From assembly GCA_022446965.1 (NCBI GenBank), contig JAKVBV010000008.1, positions 1 through 64,000 on the forward strand: 64,000 nt of DNA, written 5' to 3'. Below, piece by piece: positions 24,131-32,747 of this stretch (positions are counted from its first letter, which is position 1; each line of letters opens with the position of its first letter). This stretch comes from Phycisphaerales bacterium. Lineage in GTDB: Bacteria; Planctomycetota; Phycisphaerae; Phycisphaerales; SM1A02. The notes beneath the pieces were generated by a model. It had not been told where the DNA came from. It saw only the letters and a list, made by a program, of their open reading frames with translations, and did not search any database. Made by a program: the position numbers and the translations under genes.

Positions 24131-25396
24131 ATGCAGCGCCGCCCCACACGACAGATCAGCGTAGGCGACGATCGCACGGGCATCGTGCGCATCGGCGGCG
24201 ATGCCCCGGTGTCGGTGCAGACAATGACCGCGGGCTTCACCCACGACATCGACGCCTGCGTGGCCGAGATCAATCGAATGGCCGAGGCCGGCGCGGACAT
24301 CGTTCGCGTTGCGGTGCCCGAGCGCAAGGACACCGAATCGCTGCCGGAGATTCTCTCCCAGACCCGCGTACCAATCGTGGCCGACGTGCACTTTCACTAC
24401 AAGCGAGCCTTGGAAGCCATCGAGGCTGGCGTGCACAAGATCCGCCTCAATCCGGGCAACATCACCGACCGTGACCAAGTGAACGCCGTGATCGACGGCT
24501 GCGCCGAGCGAGGCATTCCAATTCGCGTAGGCGTGAATGAAGGCTCGATCATCGAACGTAAGGACAAGCAGGCACGCGCCAAGGAACTCGGTGCCTTCTT
24601 CGCCGATCGCCGCGGCGGTCATCTGATCGCGCTGATGATCGCCAAGCTCGAGGAGTACATAGACATCTTCACCGAGCGGAACTTTCACGACGTGGCGATC
24701 AGCGCCAAGTCGATGGATCCGCGACTGGTGATCGATGTGTACACCGAGATCGCCGACCGGTTCGACTACCCCCTCCATCTTGGTGTGACACACGCGGGCC
24801 CCAAAGAAACCGGCGCCATTCGTTCGGTGGTTGCACTGGGCACGCTGCTCGCCAACGGCATCGGTGACACCATCCGAATCTCCTACGCGAGCGACCCGGT
24901 GCTCGAAGTCGAAGACGGCCTCGAAATGCTGTACTGCCTTGGGCTGCGTGAACGTCGCGGTGCCGAACTGATCGCCTGTCCCACATGCGGCCGCATTCAG
25001 GTTGACCTGTTCTCACTGGTGCAGGACGTCCGCCGCAAACTGGCTGACGACATTGAACTTCCGATCAAGGTGGCTGTGATGGGCTGCGTGGTCAATGGGC
25101 CCGGCGAAGCCGAAGGCGCCGATGTCGCCGTGTTCGCCGGTGATCGCCGCGGCATCATCTACGTGCAGGGCGAACGTGTCGCCAACGTACCGGAGGAAGA
25201 GATTCTCGATCGGCTGCTCGAAGAGTGCCGTCGATTCCAACAGGCTGTTCGCGACGGCACCGCCACCATCGGCGACAAGAAGGTGGAGATCGTGCCGCCG
25301 GACCCCATCGGCGAACTGGGCAGCGGTGTGGAGAAGATCCAGGCTGGACAGGTCGAACGCATCACCGTGGACGGCCGCAACACCGACTGCAACTGA
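24131..25396 (+). CDS. ispG: 4-hydroxy-3-methylbut-2-en-1-yl diphosphate synthase (flavodoxin)
   Basis: A 421-residue [4Fe-4S] enzyme of the MEP isoprenoid pathway. N-terminal TIM-barrel blocks include VSVQTMTAGFTHDIDA, AGADIVRVAVPE, VADVHFHYKRALEAI and HKIRLNPGNI. The C-terminal cluster-binding cysteines are in ACPTCGRIQVDL and MGCVVNGPGEA. The frame is open from 23996, inside topA, but the ATG at 24131 gives the normal N-terminus and lies six bases from a TACGAT box. Only one base separates its stop from the stop of the convergent TraB-like gene. Confidence 0.96.
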   Translation: MQRRPTRQISVGDDRTGIVRIGGDAPVSVQTMTAGFTHDIDACVAEINRMAEAGADIVRVAVPERKDTESLPEILSQTRVPIVADVHFHYKRALEAIEAGVHKIRLNPGNITDRDQVNAVIDGCAERGIPIRVGVNEGSIIERKDKQARAKELGAFFADRRGGHLIALMIAKLEEYIDIFTERNFHDVAISAKSMDPRLVIDVYTEIADRFDYPLHLGVTHAGPKETGAIRSVVALGTLLANGIGDTIRISYASDPVLEVEDGLEMLYCLGLRERRGAELIACPTCGRIQVDLFSLVQDVRRKLADDIELPIKVAVMGCVVNGPGEAEGADVAVFAGDRRGIIYVQGERVANVPEEEILDRLLEECRRFQQAVRDGTATIGDKKVEIVPPDPIGELGSGVEKIQAGQVERITVDGRNTDCN

Positions 25397-25397
25397 A

Positions 25398-26585
25398 TCA
25401 GCCGCCGAACATCGAGCCGGCCATGTCGGTCCATCCCTTGATGGCCTGAATGTCTTCCGGCGTGAGGGCGGATGCTTCCAGATCCACGGAGATGGCGGGC
25501 AGCCATCGTGTTTCGACCGGCTGCCATCCCTTGGCGCGCAGGCCTGCGTCGATCCCTGGCAGGTGGGCCGCGCCGTAGAGCACGGCGATGGCGTCATCCT
25601 CCGATGCCTCGGCGGCATGGTGGAATGTGTACTCCAGGGCGACGTCGTTGCGATCGTGCAGGATCACCTGCTCGAACTGCTCGCCGTAGATGGTGAGCCC
25701 CTGATCCAACAATTGCTCGTTGGAGAGCGTCTCGATCATCATGAGACGAAGGCCGTCGATCGCTCGTCCACCCGACACCCGATCAATCGCCGGCAGCATG
25801 CGAATCAAGCCCACCGCGAACTGCCCCGTGGTACTCGTACCGGTGAGCATGCCGCCAAGCCCTTGATCACTGCCGCCTTCGACATGGTCACCAACCAGTC
25901 GGCGCTGTACCTCTTCGGCCGACATGTCGCCGGGTACCCAATGCGGGTCTTCGTACGGAAGATTGTGCAGCTGGAACTCCATGCGGAGTGCTTCTGCAAG
26001 TTCTCGCTGCAACGTACCCCCGTCGGCCCCTGCTTCATCGGGCACGCGCACGTCGATGTCTGCGGCCGCACCGTCGCCGCCGGGTTGGCCATCGCTGCCC
26101 AGTGAACGGACAACCACACCGTCGCCGTTCTTCACGAAGGCGACAGGTGTCCCCCAGGCGTCGTTGCTCAAACCACGGATCACATTCACAGAGGGGCGAT
26201 GAGACGGACGCTGCGCCAAGGCTAGTGCCTCCACGCTTTCGGGCATCGGTCCGCCTGCAGCCATGGCGGCAAGCACTCGAAGCGAGTTGGTGGTGGATGC
26301 GATGCGTTCGTCGTCCGTGCTGCCCGACGGTGGCACGGCACCTTCAGGCATGACCGCCTCAAACACCACGACATCGGATGCACTGAGCAGCACTTCGAGT
26401 GCATCGTAGTACTGTGTGTCGCCCAGATGCGCCACGCCCACGGCCCAGATGTCGCAGTGCCCTGGTCGTTCATACCGACGCGCGGCAGTGTGCAGCGACG
26501 AGTGGGTGTCGGACGACGCTGCACCAAGCCAGTGCAGATCTCCTGAAAGGGGCGCCGCCATGGACAACATCAACGCGGTGATCAT
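25398..26585 (-). CDS. TraB/GumN-like (TIKI-fold) protein
   Basis: A 395-residue protein with a short hydrophobic N-terminus. It has the two landmark regions of the TraB/GumN (TIKI) group: AVGVAHLGDTQYYDALEVLL with a G-x-x-H motif followed by an E (VVVFEAVMPEG), and near the C-terminus AVLYGAAHLPGI with a second G-x-x-H. Animal TIKI members are metalloproteases, while bacterial roles are poorly known. Long Gly/Asp-rich stretches in the middle look like loops. Its start overlaps the ExbB-like gene by four bases, so they may act together at the envelope. Confidence 0.62.
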   Translation of the reverse strand: MITALMLSMAAPLSGDLHWLGAASSDTHSSLHTAARRYERPGHCDIWAVGVAHLGDTQYYDALEVLLSASDVVVFEAVMPEGAVPPSGSTDDERIASTTNSLRVLAAMAAGGPMPESVEALALAQRPSHRPSVNVIRGLSNDAWGTPVAFVKNGDGVVVRSLGSDGQPGGDGAAADIDVRVPDEAGADGGTLQRELAEALRMEFQLHNLPYEDPHWVPGDMSAEEVQRRLVGDHVEGGSDQGLGGMLTGTSTTGQFAVGLIRMLPAIDRVSGGRAIDGLRLMMIETLSNEQLLDQGLTIYGEQFEQVILHDRNDVALEYTFHHAAEASEDDAIAVLYGAAHLPGIDAGLRAKGWQPVETRWLPAISVDLEASALTPEDIQAIKGWTDMAGSMFGG

Positions 26586-27253
26586 GCCAACACCCCCTCC
26601 AGTTGTGTCTTCGGTGCGGTAGAGGCCCGCACGGCCTCGTCGGGTACACCAAGGCCCTGCTGCGCCGCAGCCACGATCGACTCGATGCGGCCGAGCGATT
26701 GTCCAACCTGACCACGAAATGCCATGTAGGGAAACAGCGTCACCAACGCGATCATCAAGCCGAACGCCGTAGTCAACAAGGCCGCAGCGATTCCCCCGGC
26801 AACCGCGGTTGGATCGGTCAAGGTAGACGTGCCCCCGAGCAGCTCGAAGCTCTGAATGATCCCGAGCACCGTGCCGAGGATGCCCAGCAGCGGCGCCGCG
26901 GTGATGATGGTGCTCAAGGTCACCATGAATCGGCCCAGCCGCCGGCGTTCATCTTCAATCGCTTCCACCGCGACGGCGTCTGACGCGCCCTGCTCCAGCA
27001 TTCGACGAGCGAGGCAGGCGTACGGTGAACGGCTCTTCGATGTCAGCGACTCTACGGCCCCTCGGTCGCCGGTCCGCAGCGCCCGGTTCAAGGCCGCGAT
27101 GCCACGCTGTCGGTTTCGACCGTGCACCGACATCCAGAACACGGTGCGCTCGATCACCAACGTGACACTGACAAACGACAGCACCACGAGTGGAATCATC
27201 ACGTACCCGCCACGCACCATCACATCGCCAAGAACATCGAGGAACTGAGTCAT
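26582..27253 (-). CDS. MotA/TolQ/ExbB-type proton channel protein
   Basis: A 223-residue inner-membrane protein with three helices in the ExbB/TolQ pattern. The first is near 15-35 (VMIPLVVLSFVSVTLVIER). Two more lie after a cytoplasmic stretch (LSTIITAAPLLGILGTVLGI and GIAAALLTTAFGLMIALVTL). The GTVxGI and TTAxGL motifs are diagnostic of this proton channel family. The usual ExbD/TolR and TonB/TolA partners are not adjacent. Instead the next gene is TraB-like, overlapping by four bases. TACCAT lies eight bases before the ATG. Confidence 0.87.
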   Translation of the reverse strand: MTQFLDVLGDVMVRGGYVMIPLVVLSFVSVTLVIERTVFWMSVHGRNRQRGIAALNRALRTGDRGAVESLTSKSRSPYACLARRMLEQGASDAVAVEAIEDERRRLGRFMVTLSTIITAAPLLGILGTVLGIIQSFELLGGTSTLTDPTAVAGGIAAALLTTAFGLMIALVTLFPYMAFRGQVGQSLGRIESIVAAAQQGLGVPDEAVRASTAPKTQLEGVLA

Positions 27254-27261
27254 CTGCGGCT

Positions 27262-27267
27262 ATGGTA
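27262..27267 (-). promoter_or_regulatory. -10-like TACCAT box, near-leaderless arrangement
   Basis: On the minus strand TACCAT ends eight bases before the ExbB-like ATG at 27253, with no ribosome site between. Confidence 0.5.
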
Positions 27268-27289
27268 CGCCCTTGACGCATCACCGACG

Positions 27290-28204
27290 ATGCCCTCCCC
27301 ACTGATGACTGCCGCAGACACCACCTACGCCACGACCCACGCACAGCTGGCCGAATCCGCCGCTGCGGTGGAGGCGTGGCTTGATGCATGGCCGGGATGG
27401 AACACGCTTCCGGACAATCTCGCACAGGCAGCGCGGCATGGCGTGTTGGGCGGCGGCAAACGGCTTCGCCCATACCTGGTGCGCTTGGCCACCGAAGCAT
27501 GCGGAGGCAAGGCGATCGATGCCCTTCCCGCCGCCGCGGCTGTGGAGCTTGTGCACTGCTTCAGCCTCGTGCACGACGATCTTCCTGCACTGGACAACGA
27601 TGCCCTCCGGCGGGGCGCCCCCACCGTGCACGTGGAACATGGCGAAGCCATGGCGATTCTCGCAGGCGATCTGCTGCTGGCCCAGTCGTTTCAAGTGCTC
27701 GCTTCGGCGGACTGGCCCGACGAGGTCCGCGCCAAAGCCGTGGCGCGATTGTCACAGGCCACCTGCACCATGGTGGTCGGACAGATTCATGACACGCTCG
27801 GTGGCGTGCCGGAAGGGCTCGACCCTGAAGCGACACTCACCCTGATCCACGCCGCGAAGACCGGCGCCCTCATGCAGTGTGCCCTGGGTCTTGGCGCCGA
27901 CGTCGCCGGGGCCGATGCGGCCACCCATGACGCACTGCAGGCCTATGGCGAGCAGATCGGGATCATGTTCCAGATCGTCGATGACCTGCTCGACGTCACG
28001 CAAAGTGAAGCGCATGTCGGGAAAGCCGTCCGCAAAGATGCCGACAAGGGCCGGCCGAGTTGGCCCGATCTGTTGGGCATCGAAACGGCGATCGAGCAGG
28101 TGCAGGTGCATCTCGATGCCGCCATCACGGCCTTGGCACCACTTGGCGATGCCGGCGCCGCTTTGAGCGAACTTGCCCGGGCACTGGCCGTAAGGACTCG
28201 GTGA
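27290..28204 (+). CDS. Polyprenyl (geranyl/farnesyl-type) diphosphate synthase
   Basis: A 304-residue short-chain prenyl transferase that condenses isopentenyl diphosphate with allylic diphosphates. It has GGGKRLRPYLVRLA, the first aspartate-rich motif HDDLPALDND, AGDLLLAQSFQVL and the second motif QIVDDLLDVT. The DD-x4-D form of the first motif matches bacterial IspA. The frame is open further upstream, but the ATG at 27290 (or the one at 27305) gives the standard N-terminus. It stands before dxs in the same direction, a common pairing of isoprenoid genes. Confidence 0.92.
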   Translation: MPSPLMTAADTTYATTHAQLAESAAAVEAWLDAWPGWNTLPDNLAQAARHGVLGGGKRLRPYLVRLATEACGGKAIDALPAAAAVELVHCFSLVHDDLPALDNDALRRGAPTVHVEHGEAMAILAGDLLLAQSFQVLASADWPDEVRAKAVARLSQATCTMVVGQIHDTLGGVPEGLDPEATLTLIHAAKTGALMQCALGLGADVAGADAATHDALQAYGEQIGIMFQIVDDLLDVTQSEAHVGKAVRKDADKGRPSWPDLLGIETAIEQVQVHLDAAITALAPLGDAGAALSELARALAVRTR

Positions 28205-28311
28205 ACCGCCGTTTGCAGCGGTGCAGGCACAAGAGGCTGGACGAGACGGACACACCCTGCGACACTGCGACCTTCCCCGCTCTTGTCCCCCCGAGCGGGC
28301 CGGAACACGCC

Positions 28312-30255
28312 ATGGACCTTTCCCTGCTGGAACGAGTGCATTCTCCCGCCGATTTGAAGGCGGTGCCCCTGGAGCAGCTCCCAGATCTTGCCGCCCAGAT
28401 GCGGCATGCCATCTGTGAACAGATCAAAAAGACCGGCGGCCACTTCGCACCGAACCTCGGCGTGATCGAACTGACGATCGCGCTGCACCGCGTGTTTGAC
28501 TTCGGCCACGACCGGCTGCTCTTCGACGTGGGCCATCAGTGCTACCCGCACAAGCTGATCACCGGTCGCTTTTCCCTGCTGGACAAACTCCGCCAGCGTG
28601 ACGGCATGGCCGGCTTCCCCGACCCACGTGAATCCGACTACGACCTCTTCGCGGTTGGCCACGCCGGGACGGCGATTTCGACCGCTGTGGGCATGGCTCG
28701 CGGCGACACGCTTCGTGGCGAAGCGGTCACCGCCAACAACCCGGCCGGCCGACATGTGGTCGCGCTCGTGGGCGATGCCAGCATCGTGAACGGCGTGGCC
28801 ATGGAAGGGCTCAACAACGCCGGCACACTCGATCGCCAGTTTCTGGTTGTCCTCAACGACAACGGCATGAGCATCGCGCACCCCCAAGGTGCAGTCGCGG
28901 GCTACTTCGACCGCCTCCGTGTGAGCGACACCTATCGTTCCATGAAGAAGGCCGCCAAAGGCGCACTCAAAAAACTGCCCGGCGGCGGTGTGATCGAAGA
29001 CTTCGGCCACCGCATGGGTGAGATCGCCAAGGATGCCCTGCTCGACGACGCCTGGTTCGAACACTTCGGCCTGGTCACGGTCGGACCGATCGACGGCCAC
29101 GACATTCCGCATCTCGTTGAGATGCTCACCGCGGTGAAAGATGTCGATCGTCCGATGGTGCTGCACGTGCATACGGTCAAGGGCAAGGGCTTCGACTTCA
29201 GTGAAGGTGACGCCACGGCGTTCCACTCCCCCAAGCCATTTACCGTACGCCCCGACGGCGTTGATCTCGCCTCGGGCGGTCGCTCGTTCACTGCAGCCTT
29301 TGGTGACGCCCTCTGCGACATGATGGCGCAGGATGACGCCGTCGTCACATGCACTGCCGCCATGCCTGATGGCACCGGCGTCAAGAAGGCCATCGACCGG
29401 TTTCCCGATCGCGCCTTTGATTCGGGCATCTGCGAATCACATGCCATGGACATGATGGCCGGCATGGCGAAGACCGGCCTGCGGCCCTTCTTCGCGGTGT
29501 ACTCCACGTTCCTGCAACGCGCCTTCGATCAGGCCTTCCAGGAAGTCGCCCTACAAGGGCTGCCTGTACGCCTGTGTCTGGATCGTGCCGGACTCGTGGG
29601 TGGCGACGGCGCGGTGCATCATGGGTTCTGCGATGTGTCGATCCTCCGCGCTCTGCCCGGGGCCACGTTGTGTGCCGCCATCGACGAGCCGAGCCTGCGA
29701 GAAGCCCTCAACTTCATGCGCACGTGGGATGCCGGCCTGTCGGCCGTGCGATACCCGCGTGATGAAGTCTCCCGTCGGCTGCGTGATGAGCCCTGTCCGC
29801 CCTTCGCCCACGGCAAGGCGCGATGCCTTCGCCCGAGTGCAGCACCCGACGCCATCGTGCTGGCCTACGGCACGCCTGCCATCGACGTCCTCGCCGCCGC
29901 GGACCGACTCGCAAGCGAACTCGATGTCGAAGTGTGGGATGCACGCTTCGCCAAGCCCATCGATCGCGACATGCTTCGCCGTGCCCTCGAATCCGGCGTG
30001 GGCGTGCTCACGGTGGAAGACCATTCCGTGGTGGGCGGCTTTGGCGCCGCTTGTCTGGAAGACGCACAGGTGCTGGGCCTCGATGCATCTCACCTGCATC
30101 GGGCAGGCCTGCCCGACGGATGGATCTACCAAGGCGCTCGCAGCGAGCAGTTGAGTGAAGCGGGCATCGACACCGACAGCCTGATCACCGCCATCCGCGC
30201 CATGTGCCGCACGCCGCGGACCGACGCCGCAGCAGTGCCCACCCCCGCACACTGA
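28312..30255 (+). CDS. dxs: 1-deoxy-D-xylulose-5-phosphate synthase
   Basis: A 647-residue thiamine-diphosphate enzyme that starts the MEP pathway from pyruvate and glyceraldehyde-3-phosphate. It has FDVGHQCYPHKLITGR, RDGMAGFPDPRESDYD, the ThDP motif VGDASIVNGVAMEGLNN (GDA for the usual GDG) and GPIDGHDIPHLVEML. The central transketolase domain has CESHAMDMMAGMAKTGLRPF, and the C-terminal domain VLTVEDHSVVGGFG. The ATG at 28312 gives the normal N-terminus, about 107 bases after the prenyl synthase stop. It is a somewhat divergent member. Its end lies only eight bases from the convergent amidotransferase. Confidence 0.9.
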   Translation: MDLSLLERVHSPADLKAVPLEQLPDLAAQMRHAICEQIKKTGGHFAPNLGVIELTIALHRVFDFGHDRLLFDVGHQCYPHKLITGRFSLLDKLRQRDGMAGFPDPRESDYDLFAVGHAGTAISTAVGMARGDTLRGEAVTANNPAGRHVVALVGDASIVNGVAMEGLNNAGTLDRQFLVVLNDNGMSIAHPQGAVAGYFDRLRVSDTYRSMKKAAKGALKKLPGGGVIEDFGHRMGEIAKDALLDDAWFEHFGLVTVGPIDGHDIPHLVEMLTAVKDVDRPMVLHVHTVKGKGFDFSEGDATAFHSPKPFTVRPDGVDLASGGRSFTAAFGDALCDMMAQDDAVVTCTAAMPDGTGVKKAIDRFPDRAFDSGICESHAMDMMAGMAKTGLRPFFAVYSTFLQRAFDQAFQEVALQGLPVRLCLDRAGLVGGDGAVHHGFCDVSILRALPGATLCAAIDEPSLREALNFMRTWDAGLSAVRYPRDEVSRRLRDEPCPPFAHGKARCLRPSAAPDAIVLAYGTPAIDVLAAADRLASELDVEVWDARFAKPIDRDMLRRALESGVGVLTVEDHSVVGGFGAACLEDAQVLGLDASHLHRAGLPDGWIYQGARSEQLSEAGIDTDSLITAIRAMCRTPRTDAAAVPTPAH

Positions 30256-30263
30256 CCAGCCCT

Positions 30264-31010
30264 TCAGTGCTTCAGATCACGAACCGTGTCAAGCATGCGC
30301 TGATCCAGCGGCATGAGCAACATGGCAATGCTCTCAAAGAGCCGCTCCGTCAGACGCTCGTAGGTGGGCCACATGTCGGCTACCTCGGCGGCGACATCCT
30401 CACCACGGCGACCAGCTTCGACCAGATCGGGACGATCTTCGTCGATGATCGCGTTGATCGTGTCCGGTGACATCTCCGGATGGAATTGGAACGCGTAGGT
30501 CCGAACGCCCAGTCGCCACACCTGCGGATCACCGGCTTCACCGGTGGCGAGCAGCGCGGCATCTTCCGGAAGTTCGGTGGCGACATCGTGATTCCAGTGC
30601 AGGCACGCCATTGTCCATGGCAGGCCGTTGAGCAAGGCGTCGTCGCGGCCGGCGGGTGTCAGCGTGACATCATGCACACCGACACGCACGCCCGATTCGA
30701 GAGGTCCCACCGTGCCGCCAAATGCGGTGGCGAGAATCTGAGCACCAAAGCAGATGCCCAGCACGGGCAGGCCTCGATCGTGGGCATCGCGGGCCAGAGC
30801 CTGCTCCGGACCGATGAACGACACGCTTGCATCGTTCACCCGCGCCGGTGAACCCATGATGATGAGACCGTCGTGCCCGGCCATGTTGGCAGGCAGGGCA
30901 TCACCAAGGTGCATGCGCCGCGTGTCAAATCGCAGCCCATAGCGAACCAAGGTTGCGCCGAGGCGGTTGGCTTTGGACGTTCCACTGTGTTCGATGACAA
31001 GGATGGCCAT
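30264..31010 (-). CDS. Class I glutamine amidotransferase (GMP-synthase-like)
   Basis: A 248-residue stand-alone amidotransferase domain. The nucleophile elbow is GICFGAQILATAFGG with its Cys, and the His-Glu pair is in FQFHPEMS. MGSPARVNDASVSFI and LHWNHDVATELPEDA fit the YfeJ/GuaA-like clan that includes free-standing GATase proteins acting on gamma-glutamyl substrates. The partner or substrate is unknown. A GTG two codons earlier (31016) is possible, but the TAGACT box six bases before the ATG at 31010 favours that start. Confidence 0.82.
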   Translation of the reverse strand: MAILVIEHSGTSKANRLGATLVRYGLRFDTRRMHLGDALPANMAGHDGLIIMGSPARVNDASVSFIGPEQALARDAHDRGLPVLGICFGAQILATAFGGTVGPLESGVRVGVHDVTLTPAGRDDALLNGLPWTMACLHWNHDVATELPEDAALLATGEAGDPQVWRLGVRTYAFQFHPEMSPDTINAIIDEDRPDLVEAGRRGEDVAAEVADMWPTYERLTERLFESIAMLLMPLDQRMLDTVRDLKH

Positions 31011-31016
31011 CGGCAC

Positions 31017-31022
31017 AGTCTA
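31017..31022 (-). promoter_or_regulatory. -10-like TAGACT box, leaderless arrangement
   Basis: On the minus strand TAGACT ends six bases before the ATG at 31010. Its first bases are the end of the 15-bp tandem repeat (31021-31050), so repeat and promoter touch. Confidence 0.5.
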
Positions 31023-31050
31023 GAGGCTCTTTGGCTAGAGGCTCTTTGGC
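31021..31050. repeat. Perfect 15-bp tandem duplication
   Basis: TAGAGGCTCTTTGGC occurs twice head to tail (31021-31035 and 31036-31050). It lies directly upstream of the amidotransferase -10 box, in the 212-base gap before the plus-strand gene at 31223. It could be a recent slippage duplication or a two-unit operator in the -35 region. Confidence 0.9.
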
Positions 31051-31222
31051 CTGAGCACGCGGATCGACTTCGCCTCCCACCTAGCGTGTGGACATGCTGC
31101 TTCCCCTCACCGCGTGCTGCACGCCCTCACGGGCCGCCCAGCGTGGGACGTGCATGGATTGACACCAGAAAGTACCCGATTGCTCTTGGCACATGTACCG
31201 ATGATGAGCAAGGATATCGCCC

Positions 31223-31684
31223 ATGGCCGATCGCCGCATCTCGCCCTACCGCATCGTGCCGTGGACACTGGCTGCAGCAGTCCTTGCTGGTGTGGCTCTG
31301 GCGATCGCGATCGTGCCCAATCGCGATCAACACCAGGCACTGTGGGGCATCGCCTCGATCGACCCGGAGATCCGAGCGCAGTCGTGGCTCTGGCTCAGTG
31401 TCATTCCCCCTGGCGGGCATCGGCCGCGGCTCGTGGTCATGCAGGGACACGACCCATCGTGTCTTCACGATCCAGTGCAGGCGGCAGGCGGACCAGCTCG
31501 GCGCGACGCCGCCGTCGCACTTATCGGCGTGGATCAACTCGATCTCGCAACAATCCCTTCGGCGACGGTCATGATGCTGATCGAAGCGCTCCAAGCAGGC
31601 TCACCCGATGAGCAACGACTGGCGGCCTTGATGGAGGCGTCCCATTTGCGTCTGCGGGGCAACGACGTCACCATGCAGCCGTGA
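31223..31684 (+). CDS. Hypothetical membrane-anchored protein
   Basis: A 153-residue protein with one N-terminal membrane helix (about residues 12-32, IVPWTLAAAVLAGVALAIAI), then a soluble part with DPEIRAQSWLWLSVIPPGGH and a helical C-terminal end. I do not recognise the family. A real gene is supported by an AAGGAT ribosome site before the ATG and by a four-base overlap (GTGA) with the thioesterase that follows. It starts a plus-strand run toward purN. Confidence 0.6.
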   Translation: MADRRISPYRIVPWTLAAAVLAGVALAIAIVPNRDQHQALWGIASIDPEIRAQSWLWLSVIPPGGHRPRLVVMQGHDPSCLHDPVQAAGGPARRDAAVALIGVDQLDLATIPSATVMMLIEALQAGSPDEQRLAALMEASHLRLRGNDVTMQP

Positions 31685-32085
31685 CGACTGAAGAACATCT
31701 CGCGCTGCGCGTGCACATGATGCCCCGCCATGCCAATTGGCTCGGCACGGTGTTCGGCGGCACCATCCTGTCGCTCATCGACCAGGCGGGCTTCCACGAA
31801 GCCACCGAACATGGCCGACATCGCTGGGTGACCGCTTCGATGGATGCCGTGGATTTTTCAGCCCCGGTGTACATCGGTGACATGGTCACGCTGTACACGC
31901 GGACGGTGTCGTCAGGCACGTCATCGGTCACCGTTGGGGTGCGAGTGGTGGCCTCTCGCGTACAGACTGGCGAGGATGTCGAAGTCACCACGGCGCAGTT
32001 GACCATGGTGTCCGTCGATCCCAGCGGCAAGCCGTTGCCGTTCAGCACGCCCCCAACCGCCGGATACGACGCCAGCCATGGGTGA
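31681..32085 (+). CDS. Acyl-CoA thioesterase, hotdog fold (YciA-like)
   Basis: A 134-residue single-hotdog enzyme predicted to hydrolyse acyl-CoA. The family block NWLGTVFGGTILSLIDQAG contains the Asn/Asp catalytic region, followed by VTASMDAVDFSAPVYIGD and VGVRVVASRV. It starts with GTG overlapping the previous stop and ends overlapping purN by eight bases. Substrate chain length cannot be told. The operon context with purN gives no functional hint. Confidence 0.85.
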   Translation: MTTEEHLALRVHMMPRHANWLGTVFGGTILSLIDQAGFHEATEHGRHRWVTASMDAVDFSAPVYIGDMVTLYTRTVSSGTSSVTVGVRVVASRVQTGEDVEVTTAQLTMVSVDPSGKPLPFSTPPTAGYDASHG

Positions 32086-32722
32086 CGCATTGCGAGTGCT
32101 CGCACTGGCCAGCGGTGGCGGGCGCACCATCTTGAATCTGGCGGGCCGCAGCATGGCGGGCGAATTGCCCGGCATCGATCTGCAGCACGTGGGCGTGTCC
32201 AATTCGCACTGCGCCGCCATCGAGCGGTGTCGGCAGTCGGGCCTAGACGTGCACGTGCCCGATGGCGATCCAGATGCCATGGTGGCCGACCTGTTCGAAT
32301 CAGTGCAGCCCGACATGGTGCTGCTGTGTGGCTATCTGAGGCATCTACAGATTCCCGAAGCGCTGCGACATCGCGTGATGAACATTCATCCCTCACTGTT
32401 GCCAGCCTTCGGAGGCAAGGGCATGTACGGCGACCATGTGCATGCCGCCGTGATCGACTCGAGTGAGGCCAACAGCGGCTGCACCGTGCATCTTGTTGAT
32501 GAGGTGTACGACAACGGACCGATCGTGCTGCAAAAGCAGTGCGCCGTGTACACCGATGACACCAAGGACACGCTCGCAGATCGTGTGTTCGCCTTGGAGT
32601 GCGAGGCGCTTCCCGAAGCGGTACTTCTGGCCGCTGAAGGCCGACTTCGACTGGACGACAACCAAGTGTGCATTGCCGAACAGGGCGAGACATGGTCTGA
32701 CGCACTGTTTTCGCGGCGCTAA
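32078..32722 (+). CDS. purN: Phosphoribosylglycinamide formyltransferase
   Basis: A 214-residue enzyme of purine synthesis that transfers formyl from 10-formyl-THF to GAR. Near the N-terminus LALASGGGRTILNLAG is the phosphate loop. PDMVLLCGYLRHLQIP leads to the catalytic block NIHPSLLPAFGGKGMYGDHV, and then SGCTVHLVDEVYDNGPIV carries the Asp. The loop reads SGGGRT instead of the usual SGNGSN. It overlaps the thioesterase gene. purD lies elsewhere in the window at its right end. Confidence 0.88.
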   Translation: MGDALRVLALASGGGRTILNLAGRSMAGELPGIDLQHVGVSNSHCAAIERCRQSGLDVHVPDGDPDAMVADLFESVQPDMVLLCGYLRHLQIPEALRHRVMNIHPSLLPAFGGKGMYGDHVHAAVIDSSEANSGCTVHLVDEVYDNGPIVLQKQCAVYTDDTKDTLADRVFALECEALPEAVLLAAEGRLRLDDNQVCIAEQGETWSDALFSRR

Positions 32723-32732
32723 ATCCGCCTGA

Positions 32733-32738
32733 TACACT
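32733..32738 (+). promoter_or_regulatory. -10-like TACACT box, near-leaderless arrangement
   Basis: TACACT ends nine bases before the DUF502 ATG at 32748. GAGGG follows at once and ends four bases from the ATG, so either a very short leader or a leaderless start is possible. Confidence 0.45.
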
Positions 32739-32747
32739 GAGGGATAC

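Noticed and set aside
27943-29226. A 427-codon minus-strand frame opposite the prenyl synthase and dxs
   Set aside because: Antisense artefact across a gene boundary; both sense genes carry full catalytic motifs.
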